64,000 nt of DNA from CAWCXF01 sp963799455 (GCA_963799455.1 CAWCXF010000007.1:744001-808000), one strand, 5' to 3'; positions 42,983 to 51,944 are shown, counted from the first letter of the stretch. Translations and numbers: made by a program. Notes: generated by a model from the letters alone, not told the origin.

Positions 42983-43030
42983 CCGCTCCAACGGCTTCCT
43001 GGCGGAGCGCGGCGAACCCCATCGGAGCAC
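42983..43030 (+). promoter_or_regulatory. SAM/SAH riboswitch controlling metK
   Basis: Stem CGCTCC (42984-42989) pairs with GGAGCG (43004-43009); the 14-base loop AACGGCTTCCTGGC equals the invariant loop of the SAM/SAH riboswitch described from Rhodobacterales metK leaders. The downstream ATCGGAGCA (43021-43029) contains the ribosome-binding site and can pair with GCTTCC of the loop to form the pseudoknot. ATG follows at 43034. Ligand binding would therefore mask translation of metK. Confidence 0.93.
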
Positions 43031-43033
43031 CCC

Positions 43034-44218
43034 ATGCCCCCGCGCCTCAACTACGTCTTCACCTCGGAGAGCGTCTCCGAGGGGCACCCCGACAAGGTCT
43101 GCGACCGCATCAGCGACGCGGTGCTCGACGCCTTCCTCGCCGAGGAGCCGCACGCCCGCGTCGCCTGCGAGACCTTCGCCACCACCAACCGCGTGGTGAT
43201 CGGCGGCGAGGTGGGCCTGAGCGACCCCGCGCTCCTCGCGCGCACGCTCGACCGGGTGGAGAGCATCGCGCGCGAGTGCATCCGCGACATCGGCTACGAG
43301 CAGGACAAGTTCCACCACGGCACCTGCGAGGTGAACAACCTGCTGCACCGCCAGTCGGCGCACATCGCCCAAGGGGTGGACGCGCGCGGCAACAAGGACG
43401 AGGGCGCGGGCGACCAGGGCATCATGTTCGGCTACGCCGTGGACGAGACGCCCGAGCTGATGCCCGCGCCCATCCTCTACGCCCACGCCGTGCTGAGACG
43501 GCTGGCCGAGGCGCGCCACGCGGGCGAGGAGCCGACGCTGCGCCCCGACGCCAAGTCCCAGATCGCGCTGCGCTACGAGGACGGGCGCCCGGTCGAGGTC
43601 GCCTCGATCGTGCTCTCGACCCAGCACGAGAGCGAGGACCAGACCTCCGACGACATCCGGCGCATCGTCGAGCCCTACGTCCGCGAGGTGCTCCCCAAGG
43701 GCTGGATCACGGAGGCGACCGAGTGGTGGGTGAACCCCACGGGCACCTTCGTCATCGGCGGGCCCGACGGCGACGCGGGGCTGACGGGGCGCAAGATCAT
43801 CGTGGACACCTACGGGGGCGCCGCCCCCCACGGCGGCGGCGCGTTCTCGGGCAAGGATCCGACCAAGGTGGACCGCTCGGCCGCCTACGCCGCGCGCTAC
43901 CTCGCCAAGAACGTGGTCGCGGCCGGCCTCGCGCGGCGCTGCACGCTCCAGCTCTCCTACGCCATCGGCGTCTCGAAGCCGCTGTCGATCTACGCCGACA
44001 CCCACGGCACCGGCGAGGTCCACGAGGCCGAGATCGAATCGGCGGTGGCCCGCGTGATGGACCTCTCGCCGCGCGGCATCCGCGAGCACCTCGCGCTCAA
44101 CCGCCCCGTCTACCAGCGCACCGCCGCCTACGGCCATTTCGGCCGCGCGCCCGACGCGGATGGCGGGTTCTCCTGGGAGCGCACCGATCTGGTGGAGGCG
44201 CTGCGCCGGGCGGTGTGA
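43034..44218 (+). CDS. metK: S-adenosylmethionine synthetase
   Basis: 394 residues. GHPDKVCDRISDAVLDAFL, DEGAGDQGIMFGYA and GGGAFSGKDPTKVDRSAAY are signature motifs for ATP and methionine binding. It makes S-adenosylmethionine from methionine and ATP. Controlled by the riboswitch immediately upstream, a direct feedback loop on its own product. Confidence 0.98.
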   Translation: MPPRLNYVFTSESVSEGHPDKVCDRISDAVLDAFLAEEPHARVACETFATTNRVVIGGEVGLSDPALLARTLDRVESIARECIRDIGYEQDKFHHGTCEVNNLLHRQSAHIAQGVDARGNKDEGAGDQGIMFGYAVDETPELMPAPILYAHAVLRRLAEARHAGEEPTLRPDAKSQIALRYEDGRPVEVASIVLSTQHESEDQTSDDIRRIVEPYVREVLPKGWITEATEWWVNPTGTFVIGGPDGDAGLTGRKIIVDTYGGAAPHGGGAFSGKDPTKVDRSAAYAARYLAKNVVAAGLARRCTLQLSYAIGVSKPLSIYADTHGTGEVHEAEIESAVARVMDLSPRGIREHLALNRPVYQRTAAYGHFGRAPDADGGFSWERTDLVEALRRAV

Positions 44219-44370
44219 GGGCGAGGCCCTCGATCGGCGGTCCCGGGCTCCGTCCGGCCGAGGGTCCGCGCCGGCCCGAGGATCGCTGCGCGCCGGAAGG
44301 GACGCGCGGCCGGGATGTCCTCCATGCGACGCGACGGCCGCTCCGAATCTCCCTCCCTCGGTCGGAGGGC

Positions 44371-44400
44371 CGTTGAACCGGCCTCGGCGGCACCAGATAT
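44371..44400 (+). promoter_or_regulatory. possible heat-shock (RpoH-type) promoter of htpX
   Basis: GTTGAAC (44372-44378) and CAGATAT (44394-44400), about 15 bp apart, resemble the alphaproteobacterial RpoH -35 and -10 elements (CTTGAA and CnTATnT). They end 32 bp before the htpX ATG. The match is imperfect; support is mainly the fit with a heat-shock protease gene. Confidence 0.3.
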
Positions 44401-44432
44401 TCCCCCCCAGATCGATCCGCTTGGGTGGAGCC

Positions 44433-45362
44433 ATGAACCTCTTTCGCACCGCGTTGCTGCTCGCGGCGATGACGGCGCTCTTCATGGGCGTGGGCTTCCT
44501 GATCGGGGGCCAGCAGGGGATGCTGCTCGCCTTCCTCTTCGCCGTGGGCACCAACGCGATCGCCTACTGGAACTCCGACAAGCTCGTGCTCAGGATGCAC
44601 AACGCGCGTGAGGTCGATGCCCGCAGCGCGCCCGAGCTCCACGGCCTCGTGCGCGAGCTGTCCGAGCGCGCGGGGCTGCCGATGCCCAAGGTCTACGTGC
44701 TGGAGGAGGACCAGCCCAACGCCTTCGCCACCGGGCGCAACCCCGACAACGCCGCCGTCGCCGCCACGCGGGGCCTGCTCGCGCGCATGAGCCGCGAGGA
44801 GGTCGCGGGCGTGATCGCGCACGAGCTCGCGCATGTGAAGAACCGCGACACGCTGACCATGACGATCACCGCGACGCTCGCGGGCGCGATCTCGATGCTG
44901 GCCAACTTCGCGTTCTTCTTCGGCGGCGGCAACCGCAACAACCCGTTCGGCTTCGTGGGCGTGCTGGTGACGGCGCTGGTGGCGCCGCTCGCGGCGATGC
45001 TGGTGCAGACGGCGATCAGCCGGACGCGCGAGTACTCGGCCGACCGGCTGGGCGGGCAAATCTGCGGCGAGCCGCTGTGGCTCGCCTCCGCGCTCGCCAA
45101 GCTCGAGCGCGGCCGCGCCATCCCCAACGCCGAGGCCGAGGCGGTGCCCGCCACGGCGCATCTCTTCATCGTCAACCCGCTGGGCGGGGCAGGGGTGGAC
45201 GGCCTCTTCCGCACCCATCCCGCCACGCGGGACCGCATCGCGCGGCTGAGGGCGCAGGCGGCCGAGACGGGGTCCGGCGGCGGCGCTCCGGCGCGCGCCG
45301 CGCGGACCTCCCCGGTGCCGCATGTGGGCCGGCGCCACGCCGATGGCGGCCCCTGGGGCTGA
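44433..45362 (+). CDS. htpX: zinc metalloprotease HtpX
   Basis: 309-residue membrane protease for damaged membrane proteins. Two N-terminal helices (LLLAAMTALFMGVGFLIGG and MLLAFLFAVGTNAIAY), zinc motif HELAHVKNRD, two further helices (ISMLANFAFFF and LVTALVAPLAAMLVQ), and the third ligand in TREYSADR. ATG 44433 follows GTGGAG. The C-terminal 40 residues are low-complexity. Confidence 0.95.
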   Translation: MNLFRTALLLAAMTALFMGVGFLIGGQQGMLLAFLFAVGTNAIAYWNSDKLVLRMHNAREVDARSAPELHGLVRELSERAGLPMPKVYVLEEDQPNAFATGRNPDNAAVAATRGLLARMSREEVAGVIAHELAHVKNRDTLTMTITATLAGAISMLANFAFFFGGGNRNNPFGFVGVLVTALVAPLAAMLVQTAISRTREYSADRLGGQICGEPLWLASALAKLERGRAIPNAEAEAVPATAHLFIVNPLGGAGVDGLFRTHPATRDRIARLRAQAAETGSGGGAPARAARTSPVPHVGRRHADGGPWG

Positions 45363-45448
45363 CGCGCGCGCCGCCGGTCCCGGCCGGGGGCCTCGGCGCC
45401 GTCGGCCCGAGCGGCGCGGGGGGCCGCCTGCCTCCCCGGGCGACGGGC

Positions 45449-45463
45449 GGGGGGGGGGGGGGG
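45449..45463 (+). repeat. run of 15 consecutive G
   Basis: Homopolymer of 15 G between htpX and trmB, 56 bases upstream of the trmB ATG. Such runs change length readily in replication and are also prone to read error. Confidence 0.9.
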
Positions 45464-45518
45464 CGACGGCGCCGGCGCCCGCTTGCCCCGGCCCGAAGGC
45501 TCTGGCACCCGGCCGTCC

Positions 45519-46241
45519 ATGTCCGACCCCCTCTCCCCCGCACGATCCCCGACGGGCGCGCCGTGGCGCAACCGCTACGGCCGGCGCCGCGGCAAGGCGC
45601 TGCGCGAGAGCCAGCGCGGCTACCTCGCCGACCTCGCCCATCTCTCGCCGGGCCCCGTCTCGTGGGACGAGAACCCCGAGCGGATGCCCCTCGACCTCGC
45701 GGCGCCCTTCGCGGGCCGCCCGGTCTGGCTCGAGATCGGCTTCGGCGCGGGCGAGCACATGGTGCATCAGGCGAGGCTCCACCCCGAGGTCGGGCTGCTG
45801 GGCGCGGAGCCCTACGTCAAGGGTGTGGCGACGCTGCTGGGTAAGGTCCGCCGCGAGGGGCTGACGAACCTGCGCGTCCATCCCGGCGACGCGCGCGACC
45901 TGATGGAGGTGCTTCCCGAGGCGGGGGTCGCGCGCGCCTTCCTGCTCTACCCCGACCCCTGGCCCAAGGCGCGCCACCACCGCCGGCGGTTCGTCACGCC
46001 AGAGCACCTCCGCCCGCTCGCCCGCGTCCTGGCGCCCGGCGCCGAGCTGCGGCTGGCCACCGACATCCCCGACTACGTCCGCCAGGCACTGGAAGAGGTG
46101 CCGCGCGCCGGCTTCGCATGGACCGCCGAGCGGGCGGCCGACTGGCGCGAGCCCTGGCCCGACTGGTCCCCCACGCGCTACGAGAGGAAGGCGCTGCGCG
46201 AGGGACGGGTGCCGCACTACCTGACGTTCCGGCGGCGCTGA
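45519..46241 (+). CDS. trmB: tRNA (guanine-46-N7)-methyltransferase
   Basis: 240 residues. SAM-binding WLEIGFGAGEH, the catalytic stretch LLYPDPWPKARHHRRRF, and the tRNA-binding end SPTRYERKALREGR are diagnostic. ATG 45519 is preferred (MSDP...), though TTG 45483 is in frame. It modifies position 46 of tRNAs. Downstream of htpX, separated by spacer with the G15 run. Confidence 0.95.
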   Translation: MSDPLSPARSPTGAPWRNRYGRRRGKALRESQRGYLADLAHLSPGPVSWDENPERMPLDLAAPFAGRPVWLEIGFGAGEHMVHQARLHPEVGLLGAEPYVKGVATLLGKVRREGLTNLRVHPGDARDLMEVLPEAGVARAFLLYPDPWPKARHHRRRFVTPEHLRPLARVLAPGAELRLATDIPDYVRQALEEVPRAGFAWTAERAADWREPWPDWSPTRYERKALREGRVPHYLTFRRR

Positions 46242-46458
46242 CCGCCGCGTCGCGGGTCGTCGGCAATCGAAAGGCTGCACGAAGCAGGCGTGTCGTGAGG
46301 GCGCTGGCGACGAGCCTCACCCATCCGACTCCGCTCACATGAGGTTCGAATGCGGCGGGGTCGGGCGGGCGGAACGGATCGCCCGCTCGGTCGGCGCTCC
46401 GATCCCGCCGCGTGACGGCGCTGGAGACGGGCCCTCGCAGGCGTGCCACGCTCGTCGC

Positions 46459-46935
46459 ATGACGACCGAGCGCGGCTTTTGGCCCCGGGCCCTGGGCGAG
46501 ATCGCCATCCGCTGCGCCGACCTGCCCGCGATGACGGCGTTCTACGAGGACGTGCTGGGCCTCACGCGCCTTGCGGGCGACCATCGCTCGGGCATCGCGT
46601 TCTAGGCCTTGGGCGGATCCCACGGCGGCCACACCGCCGTCCTGGCGCTGTTCCGGCGCGACGCCGCGGCCCGGCCCGGGCTGCATCCCGGCCCGGCCGA
46701 CGGGCCCCTGACGGGGGCGCGCTCCTCGCTCCACCACCTCGCGCTGGCGCTGCCGGCCTCCGAGCAGGACGCGGCGATCGCGTGGCTCGCCGCGCAGGGG
46801 CTCACCCGCCGGGTCGAGACCTTCGGCTGGATCGGCTGGCGCGGCGTCCTCACCGAGGATCCCGAGGGCAACACCGTGGAGCTCGTCGCCCACGACCCGG
46901 CGTTCCTCGACCCCGTGGACGCTTCCGCTCCCTGA
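46459..46935 (+). pseudogene. VOC/glyoxalase-family protein interrupted by one in-frame amber codon
   Basis: MTTERGFWPRALGEIAIRCA then AMTAFYEDVLGLTRLAGD and SGIAF, followed by TAG (46603-46605) where relatives have a Tyr (IAFYALG), then in the same frame GGHTAVLALFRRD, SLHHLALALP and VLTEDPEGNTVELVAH to 46935. Both halves of a vicinal-oxygen-chelate domain with metal ligands His and Glu are intact, so a single base change (TAC or TAT to TAG) explains the break. Substrate unknown. Confidence 0.8.
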
Positions 46936-47166
46936 TCCCATCCCCATCGAAGGCCGCCCCGGCGCGGGGCTGCGCGCCGCGCGCTCGAACGGCTGCTCGG
47001 CGCCCCGAGGCCTCGCGCGAGCCCGTCTCATCGCGGGGCATCCGAGGGCGCGGCTCCGTGGCCCGTCGTAGGGATCGGAGCGGTCCCGCCGATCCCGCCA
47101 ACCGTCGGCCCGCGCAGCGCCCTGGGCGTCTGGACCCGTCCCGCGCTCTCGCCTATCCCGCCCCCC

Positions 47167-48519
47167 ATGACCGCCCACGGCCCCACCACCCCCATGACGG
47201 CCCGCCCTGCCGGCCCGCTCGCGGGCACCGCCGAGGTGCCCGGCGACAAGTCGATCAGCCACCGCGCGCTGATCCTGGGCGGGCTCGCGGTCGGCGAGAC
47301 GCGGATCGCGGGGCTCCTCGAAGGCGACGACGTGCTGCGCACCGCCGCCGCCATGCGGGCCTTCGGCGCCGAGGTCACGCGCCACGGCCCCGGCGCGTGG
47401 TCGGTCCACGGTGTCGGCGTGGGCGGGCTGATGGAGCCCGAGGCGGTGATCGACTGCGGCAACTCCGGCACCGGGGCGCGGCTCCTGATGGGGGCGATGG
47501 CGACCTCTCCCATCGCGGCGACCTTCGCGGGCGACGCCTCGCTGGGCGCGCGGCCCATGGGGCGCGTCACCGAGCCGCTGGCGCTCTTCGGCGCGCGGGC
47601 CTGGGGCCGCTCGCGCGGGCGGCTGCCGATGACCGTGCTGGGCGCGCGCGACCCCGTGCCGGTGCGCTACCCCACGCCCATGGCCTCGGCCCAGGTCAAG
47701 TCGGCGGTGCTGCTCGCGGGTCTGGGCGCCCCCGGCGAGACCGTGGTGATCGAGGCGCGCCCGACGCGCGACCACACCGAGCGGATGCTGCGCGGCTTCG
47801 GTGCCGAGATCGCCGTGGAGGACGCGCCCGAGGGTCGCGCCGTCACGCTCCGCGGCCAGCCCGAGCTGCGCCCCGTGGCGATCGCGGTGCCGCGCGACCC
47901 GTCCTCGGCGGCGTTCCCCGTCTGCGCCGCGCTGATCGTGCCGGGCTCGGACGTGCTGGTGCCCGGCGTCTCGCTCAACCCCACCCGCGCGGGCCTCTAC
48001 GAGACGCTGCGCGAGATGGGGGCCGATCTGGCCTATCAGGCCGAGCGCGAGGAGGGCGGCGAGCCCGTGGCCGACCTGCGCGCGCGCCACGGGGGCGGCC
48101 TGCGCGGCGTCGAGGTGCCGCCCGAGCGCGCGCCCTCGATGATCGACGAGTACCCGGTGCTCTGCGCGGTGGCGGCCTTCGCCGAAGGGGTCACGGTCAT
48201 GCGCGGCGTGGGCGAGCTGCGCGTCAAGGAGTCCGACCGCATCGACGCCATGGCGCGCGGGCTCGAGGCCTGCGGCGTGCGCGTCGAGGAGGCGGAGGAC
48301 ATGCTGATCGTCCACGGGGGCATCGTGCCGGGCGGGGCGCGGGTCGCCACGCGGCTCGACCATCGCATCGCCATGGCCTTCCTGGTGCTGGGGCTCGGCG
48401 CGCGGGCGCCGGTCGCGGTGGACGACGCCTCGCCCATCGCCACCTCCTTCCCCTCCTTCGAGCGGCTGATGACGGGGCTCGGCGCCGACCTGCGGCGCGA
48501 CGAGGAGCGCGCCGCGTGA
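47167..48519 (+). CDS. aroA: 3-phosphoshikimate 1-carboxyvinyltransferase, class II type
   Basis: 450 residues; joins shikimate-3-phosphate with phosphoenolpyruvate in the chorismate pathway. AEVPGDKSISHRALILGGLA, GNSGTGARLLMG, ASLGARPMGRV, PMASAQVKSAVLLAGL, RVKESDRIDAMARGLEACG and LDHRIAMAF are family blocks. The SAQVKSAVLLAGL and RPMGR wording is that of class II enzymes such as Agrobacterium CP4, but the loop reads NSGTGAR rather than CP4's NAATGCR. aroA-cmk-rpsA order is usual in the group. Confidence 0.95.
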   Translation: MTAHGPTTPMTARPAGPLAGTAEVPGDKSISHRALILGGLAVGETRIAGLLEGDDVLRTAAAMRAFGAEVTRHGPGAWSVHGVGVGGLMEPEAVIDCGNSGTGARLLMGAMATSPIAATFAGDASLGARPMGRVTEPLALFGARAWGRSRGRLPMTVLGARDPVPVRYPTPMASAQVKSAVLLAGLGAPGETVVIEARPTRDHTERMLRGFGAEIAVEDAPEGRAVTLRGQPELRPVAIAVPRDPSSAAFPVCAALIVPGSDVLVPGVSLNPTRAGLYETLREMGADLAYQAEREEGGEPVADLRARHGGGLRGVEVPPERAPSMIDEYPVLCAVAAFAEGVTVMRGVGELRVKESDRIDAMARGLEACGVRVEEAEDMLIVHGGIVPGGARVATRLDHRIAMAFLVLGLGARAPVAVDDASPIATSFPSFERLMTGLGADLRRDEERAA

Positions 48520-48547
48520 GGGCCGCCGGCCGCCCCGGAGCCCACCC

Positions 48548-48961
48548 GTGACGGCGACGGGGGGCTGCCTCTGCGGCGCCGTCCGATACCGCGTGGCGGG
48601 ACCGCTGCGCGACGTGGTGGCGTGCCACTGCACCCAGTGCCGGCGCGGATCGGGACACCACGTCGCGGCCACCGCGGCCCGGCGGTCGGACCTCCATGTG
48701 GAGGGCGAGCCGCGCTGGTTCGCGTCGAGCGAGGGCGCCCGCAGGGGCTTCTGCCCGACCTGCGGCTCGAACCTCTTCTGGGAGAGGCAGGGCGCGGAGC
48801 GGATCTCGATCTGGGCCGGCTCGCTCGACGCGCCGACCGGGCTCGAGATGCGCGGGCACATCTTCGTGGCCGACAAGGGCGACTACTACGAGATCGCCGA
48901 CGGGCTGCCGCAGGCGCCGGCGCGGGATCCGGCGCTGACCGAACGGGATCCGGACCGGTGA
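48548..48961 (+). CDS. GFA/CENP-V-family zinc protein
   Basis: 137 residues with zinc-binding cysteines in GGCLCGAVRY, CHCTQCRRGSG and FCPTCGSNLFWER, the layout of the glutathione-dependent formaldehyde-activating family; most members have unknown function. GTG 48548 follows the aroA stop by 28 bp, and its own stop overlaps the cmk start (GTGA), so it is inserted in the aroA-cmk operon, an unusual guest. Confidence 0.88.
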   Translation: MTATGGCLCGAVRYRVAGPLRDVVACHCTQCRRGSGHHVAATAARRSDLHVEGEPRWFASSEGARRGFCPTCGSNLFWERQGAERISIWAGSLDAPTGLEMRGHIFVADKGDYYEIADGLPQAPARDPALTERDPDR

Positions 48962-49575
48962 TCTTCACCGTCGCCATCGACGGGCCCGCGGCGGCCGGCA
49001 AGGGCACCGTCGCGCGCGCCGTGGCGGAGCGATTCGGGCTCGCGCATCTCGACACGGGGCTCCTCTACCGCGCCGTCGCGCTGCGCACCCTCTCGGGCGA
49101 GGCGGCGGAGGAGGCCGCGCGCGCGCTCGTCCCGCAGGACGTGGCGCGCCCCGGCCTGCGCGCGCCGGAGGTCTCGGACGCGGCCTCCCGCGTGGCCGCC
49201 ATCCCCGAGGTCCGCGCCGCGCTGGTCGAGTTCCAGCGCCGCTTCGCGCGAGAGCCGGGGGGCGCCGTGCTCGACGGGCGCGACATCGGCACCGTCGTGT
49301 GCCCCGAGGCGGAGGTGAAGCTCTTCGTCACCGCGAGTCCGCAGGTCCGCGCCCGCCGGCGCCACGAGGAGCTGCTCGCCGCGGGCCTTGAGGCGAGCTA
49401 CGCCTCCGTGCTCGCCGACGTCGAGGACCGCGACCGGCGCGACCGCGAGCGCGCGGCCTCGCCGCTCAAGCCCGCGGATGACGCCGTGACGCTCGACACC
49501 TCCGACCTCTCCGTCGAGGAGGCGGTGGCGGCGGCGTCCGAGGCGGTCGAGCGCGCCATGGCGGCCGCGCGGTGA
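48958..49575 (+). CDS. cmk: cytidylate kinase
   Basis: 205 residues. P-loop IDGPAAAGKGTVARAVAERF, LDTGLLYRAVA, VLDGRDIGTVVCPEAEVKLF and the lid RDRRDRERAASPLKPADDAV are diagnostic. It phosphorylates CMP and dCMP. GTG 48958 overlaps the previous stop, and its TGA overlaps the GTG of alaE. Confidence 0.96.
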   Translation: MIFTVAIDGPAAAGKGTVARAVAERFGLAHLDTGLLYRAVALRTLSGEAAEEAARALVPQDVARPGLRAPEVSDAASRVAAIPEVRAALVEFQRRFAREPGGAVLDGRDIGTVVCPEAEVKLFVTASPQVRARRRHEELLAAGLEASYASVLADVEDRDRRDRERAASPLKPADDAVTLDTSDLSVEEAVAAASEAVERAMAAAR

Positions 49576-49991
49576 GGGCGCTCGCCGTGGACAGCCTGGC
49601 GGCGCTCGTGTTCTTCACCGCCGTGGCGACGCTCTCGGAGCGCCTCGCCGCGGGCATGGACTGGGGCCAGGTGGCCGTCTCGCGCGCCGTGGCCGCGCCC
49701 GTGATGCTGCTCACCGGGCGGCCCTACGGGATGTGGCGCGATGCGGTGTTCCACCGGCTCGGCGCGGCGCGGCGGGGGCCTGCGGGCCGGGCGGCGATCG
49801 ACGCCGCGGCCTTCGTGGCCTTCCAGGTGCCCGTCTACGCCGCGATCCTGGCGCTCGCGGGCGCGAGCCCCGCGCAGGCGCTCGCGGCGCTGTCCTCGGC
49901 CGCCGTGCTGATGCTCGCGCTGAGCCGGCCCTTCGGCCTGTTCCTCGACGTGGCGCGACGCCTCGCGGGGACCGCGCCGCCCTTGCCCTGA
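49572..49991 (+). CDS. alaE: L-alanine exporter AlaE-like membrane protein
   Basis: 139-residue integral membrane protein with about four helices. VDSLAALVFFTAVATLSERL, GMDWGQVAVSRAVAAPVMLL, TGRPYGMWRDAVFHRLG and FVAFQVPVYAAILALAG match the AlaE family, whose E. coli member exports L-alanine. GTG 49572 overlaps the cmk stop. Its placement between cmk and rpsA is an insertion into a conserved housekeeping order. Confidence 0.8.
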   Translation: MRALAVDSLAALVFFTAVATLSERLAAGMDWGQVAVSRAVAAPVMLLTGRPYGMWRDAVFHRLGAARRGPAGRAAIDAAAFVAFQVPVYAAILALAGASPAQALAALSSAAVLMLALSRPFGLFLDVARRLAGTAPPLP

Positions 49992-50152
49992 GGGCGCGCA
50001 CCCCTTATAGAGCCCGCGGTCGCCCCCAGGCCCCCCAGGGGGGCCTGTCGCGCGCGGCCTCGGCCCCCCGAGGCCCGCCCCCGGACCCGAGCCCATCCCA
50101 GACCGGCGGATCCAACCGCCCGGCCAGTCACCCATCAAGGAACCCCGCACGC

Positions 50153-51829
50153 ATGCCCAAGGACGCCACCATGGAGGACTTCGAAGCCCTCCTCGAGGAG
50201 AGCTTCGAGATCGACACGCCCCAGGAGGGGACGGTCGTCAAGGGCCGGGTCATCGCCATCGAGGCGGGCCAGGCCATCATCGACGTCGGCTACAAGATGG
50301 AGGGCCGCGTCGACCTCAAGGAGTTCTCCGCCCAAGGCGAGGATCCCGAGATCCACGTCGGCGACGAGGTCGAGGTCTACCTCCGCCAGGTCGAGAACGC
50401 CCGCGGCGAGGCCGTGATCAGCCGCGAGATGGCGCGCCGCGAGGCCGCCTGGGACCGCCTGGAGAAGGCCTACGCCGACGAGAACCGCGTCGACGGCGCG
50501 ATCTTCGGCCGCGTCAAGGGCGGCTTCACCGTCGATCTCGGCGGCGCGGTGGCGTTCCTGCCGGGCTCGCAGGTCGACGTGCGGCCGGTGCGCGACGCGG
50601 GGCCGCTCATGGGCCTCCAGCAGCAGTTCCAGATCCTCAAGATGGATCGCCGGCGCGGCAACATCGTCGTCTCGCGCCGCGCCATCCTGGAGGAGTCGCG
50701 CGCCGAGCAGCGCGCCGAGGTCATCGCCAAGCTGCGCGAGGGCGACGCCATCGACGGCGTGGTCAAGAACATCACCGAGTACGGCGCCTTCGTCGACTTG
50801 GGCGGCGTGGACGGCCTGCTGCACGTCACCGACATGGCCTGGCGGCGCGTCAACCACCCCTCCGAGATCGTCAACATCGGCGAGACGATCAAGGTGCAGG
50901 TCATCAAGATCAACCGCGAGACCCACCGCATCTCGCTGGGGCTCAAGCAGCTCCAGGAGGATCCCTGGAACCTCGTGCAGGGCAAGTATGCGCTGGGCTC
51001 GGTGCACACGGGCCGCGTGACCAACATCACCGACTACGGCGCCTTCGTGGAGCTGGAGCCCGGCGTCGAGGGGCTCGTCCACGTCTCCGAGATGAGCTGG
51101 ACCAAGAAGAACGTGCACCCCGGCAAGATCGTCTCCACCTCCCAGGAGGTCGAGGTGATGGTGCTCGAGGTCGACATGTCCAAGCGCCGCGTCTCGCTCG
51201 GCCTCAAGCAGACCATGCGCAACCCGTGGGAGGTGTTCGCCGAGACCCACCCGCCGGGGACCGTGGTCGAGGGCGAGGTCAAGAACATCACCGAGTTCGG
51301 CCTCTTCGTCGGCCTCGAGGGCGACATCGACGGCATGGTGCACCTGTCGGACATCACCTGGGAGGGCCGGGGCGAGGACGCGATCGGCGACTTCCGCAAG
51401 GGCGACACGGTGCGCGCGGTCGTCACCGAGGTCGATCAGGAAAAGGAGCGGATCTCGCTCTCGATCAAGGGCCTCGACGATTCGTTCACCCAGGCCGTGG
51501 GCGGCGTGAAGCGCGGCACCGTGGTCACCGTCGAGGTCACCAAGATCGAGGACGGCGGCATCGAGGTCGAGTACGAGGGCGCCAAGTCCTTCATCCGGCG
51601 CTCGGATCTCTCGCGCGACCGGGCCGAGCAGCGCCCCGAGCGCTTCGGGGTGGGCGACAAGGTGGACGCGCGCGTCACCAACGTCGATCCCAAGACCCGC
51701 CGGCTGGGGCTCTCGATCAAGGCCCGCGAGATCGCCGAGGAGAAGGAGGCCGTGCAGCAGTTCGGCTCGTCGGACTCGGGCGCATCCTTGGGCGACATCC
51801 TGGGCGCCGCGCTCAAGGGCGGCGACTGA
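50153..51829 (+). CDS. rpsA: 30S ribosomal protein S1
   Basis: 558 residues with six S1 RNA-binding domains. The repeated signature appears as VVKNITEYGAFVDLGGVDGL, VTNITDYGAFVELEPGVEGL and VKNITEFGLFVGLEGDIDGM, with SEMSWTKKNVHPGK and TDMAWRRVNHPSEI. S1 delivers mRNA to the small subunit. ATG 50153 (MPKDATMEDFEALLEESF) matches relatives; the open frame upstream is not coding. An 8-bp hairpin follows the stop. Confidence 0.98.
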   Translation: MPKDATMEDFEALLEESFEIDTPQEGTVVKGRVIAIEAGQAIIDVGYKMEGRVDLKEFSAQGEDPEIHVGDEVEVYLRQVENARGEAVISREMARREAAWDRLEKAYADENRVDGAIFGRVKGGFTVDLGGAVAFLPGSQVDVRPVRDAGPLMGLQQQFQILKMDRRRGNIVVSRRAILEESRAEQRAEVIAKLREGDAIDGVVKNITEYGAFVDLGGVDGLLHVTDMAWRRVNHPSEIVNIGETIKVQVIKINRETHRISLGLKQLQEDPWNLVQGKYALGSVHTGRVTNITDYGAFVELEPGVEGLVHVSEMSWTKKNVHPGKIVSTSQEVEVMVLEVDMSKRRVSLGLKQTMRNPWEVFAETHPPGTVVEGEVKNITEFGLFVGLEGDIDGMVHLSDITWEGRGEDAIGDFRKGDTVRAVVTEVDQEKERISLSIKGLDDSFTQAVGGVKRGTVVTVEVTKIEDGGIEVEYEGAKSFIRRSDLSRDRAEQRPERFGVGDKVDARVTNVDPKTRRLGLSIKAREIAEEKEAVQQFGSSDSGASLGDILGAALKGGD

Positions 51830-51836
51830 CGCGTCG

Positions 51837-51862
51837 GGCGGCGGGCCGGGAGGTCCGCCGCC
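51837..51862 (+). terminator. hairpin after rpsA
   Basis: GGCGGCGG (51837-51844) and CCGCCGCC (51855-51862) form a perfect 8-bp stem with a 10-base loop, 7 bases past the rpsA stop. No T-run follows, so it may stop transcription weakly or protect the mRNA end. Confidence 0.35.
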
Positions 51863-51944
51863 GATCTCCGCACGATGGGCCAATCGGGCGTTTCCCCCGG
51901 CGCGCCAATGCCCTATGAACGGGGGCGCGCCAGCGGAGGGGAAG

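Noticed and set aside
41012..44554. 1180-codon open frame on the minus strand opposite lnt and metK
   Set aside because: It is antisense to well-identified genes with normal codon bias; long antisense frames are expected at this GC, and its product is Arg/His/Gly-rich without domains.
47167..48519. Naturally glyphosate-tolerant EPSP synthase like CP4
   Set aside because: It is class II like CP4, but the key loop has Gly (NSGTG) where CP4 has Ala (NAATG), so tolerance cannot be claimed.
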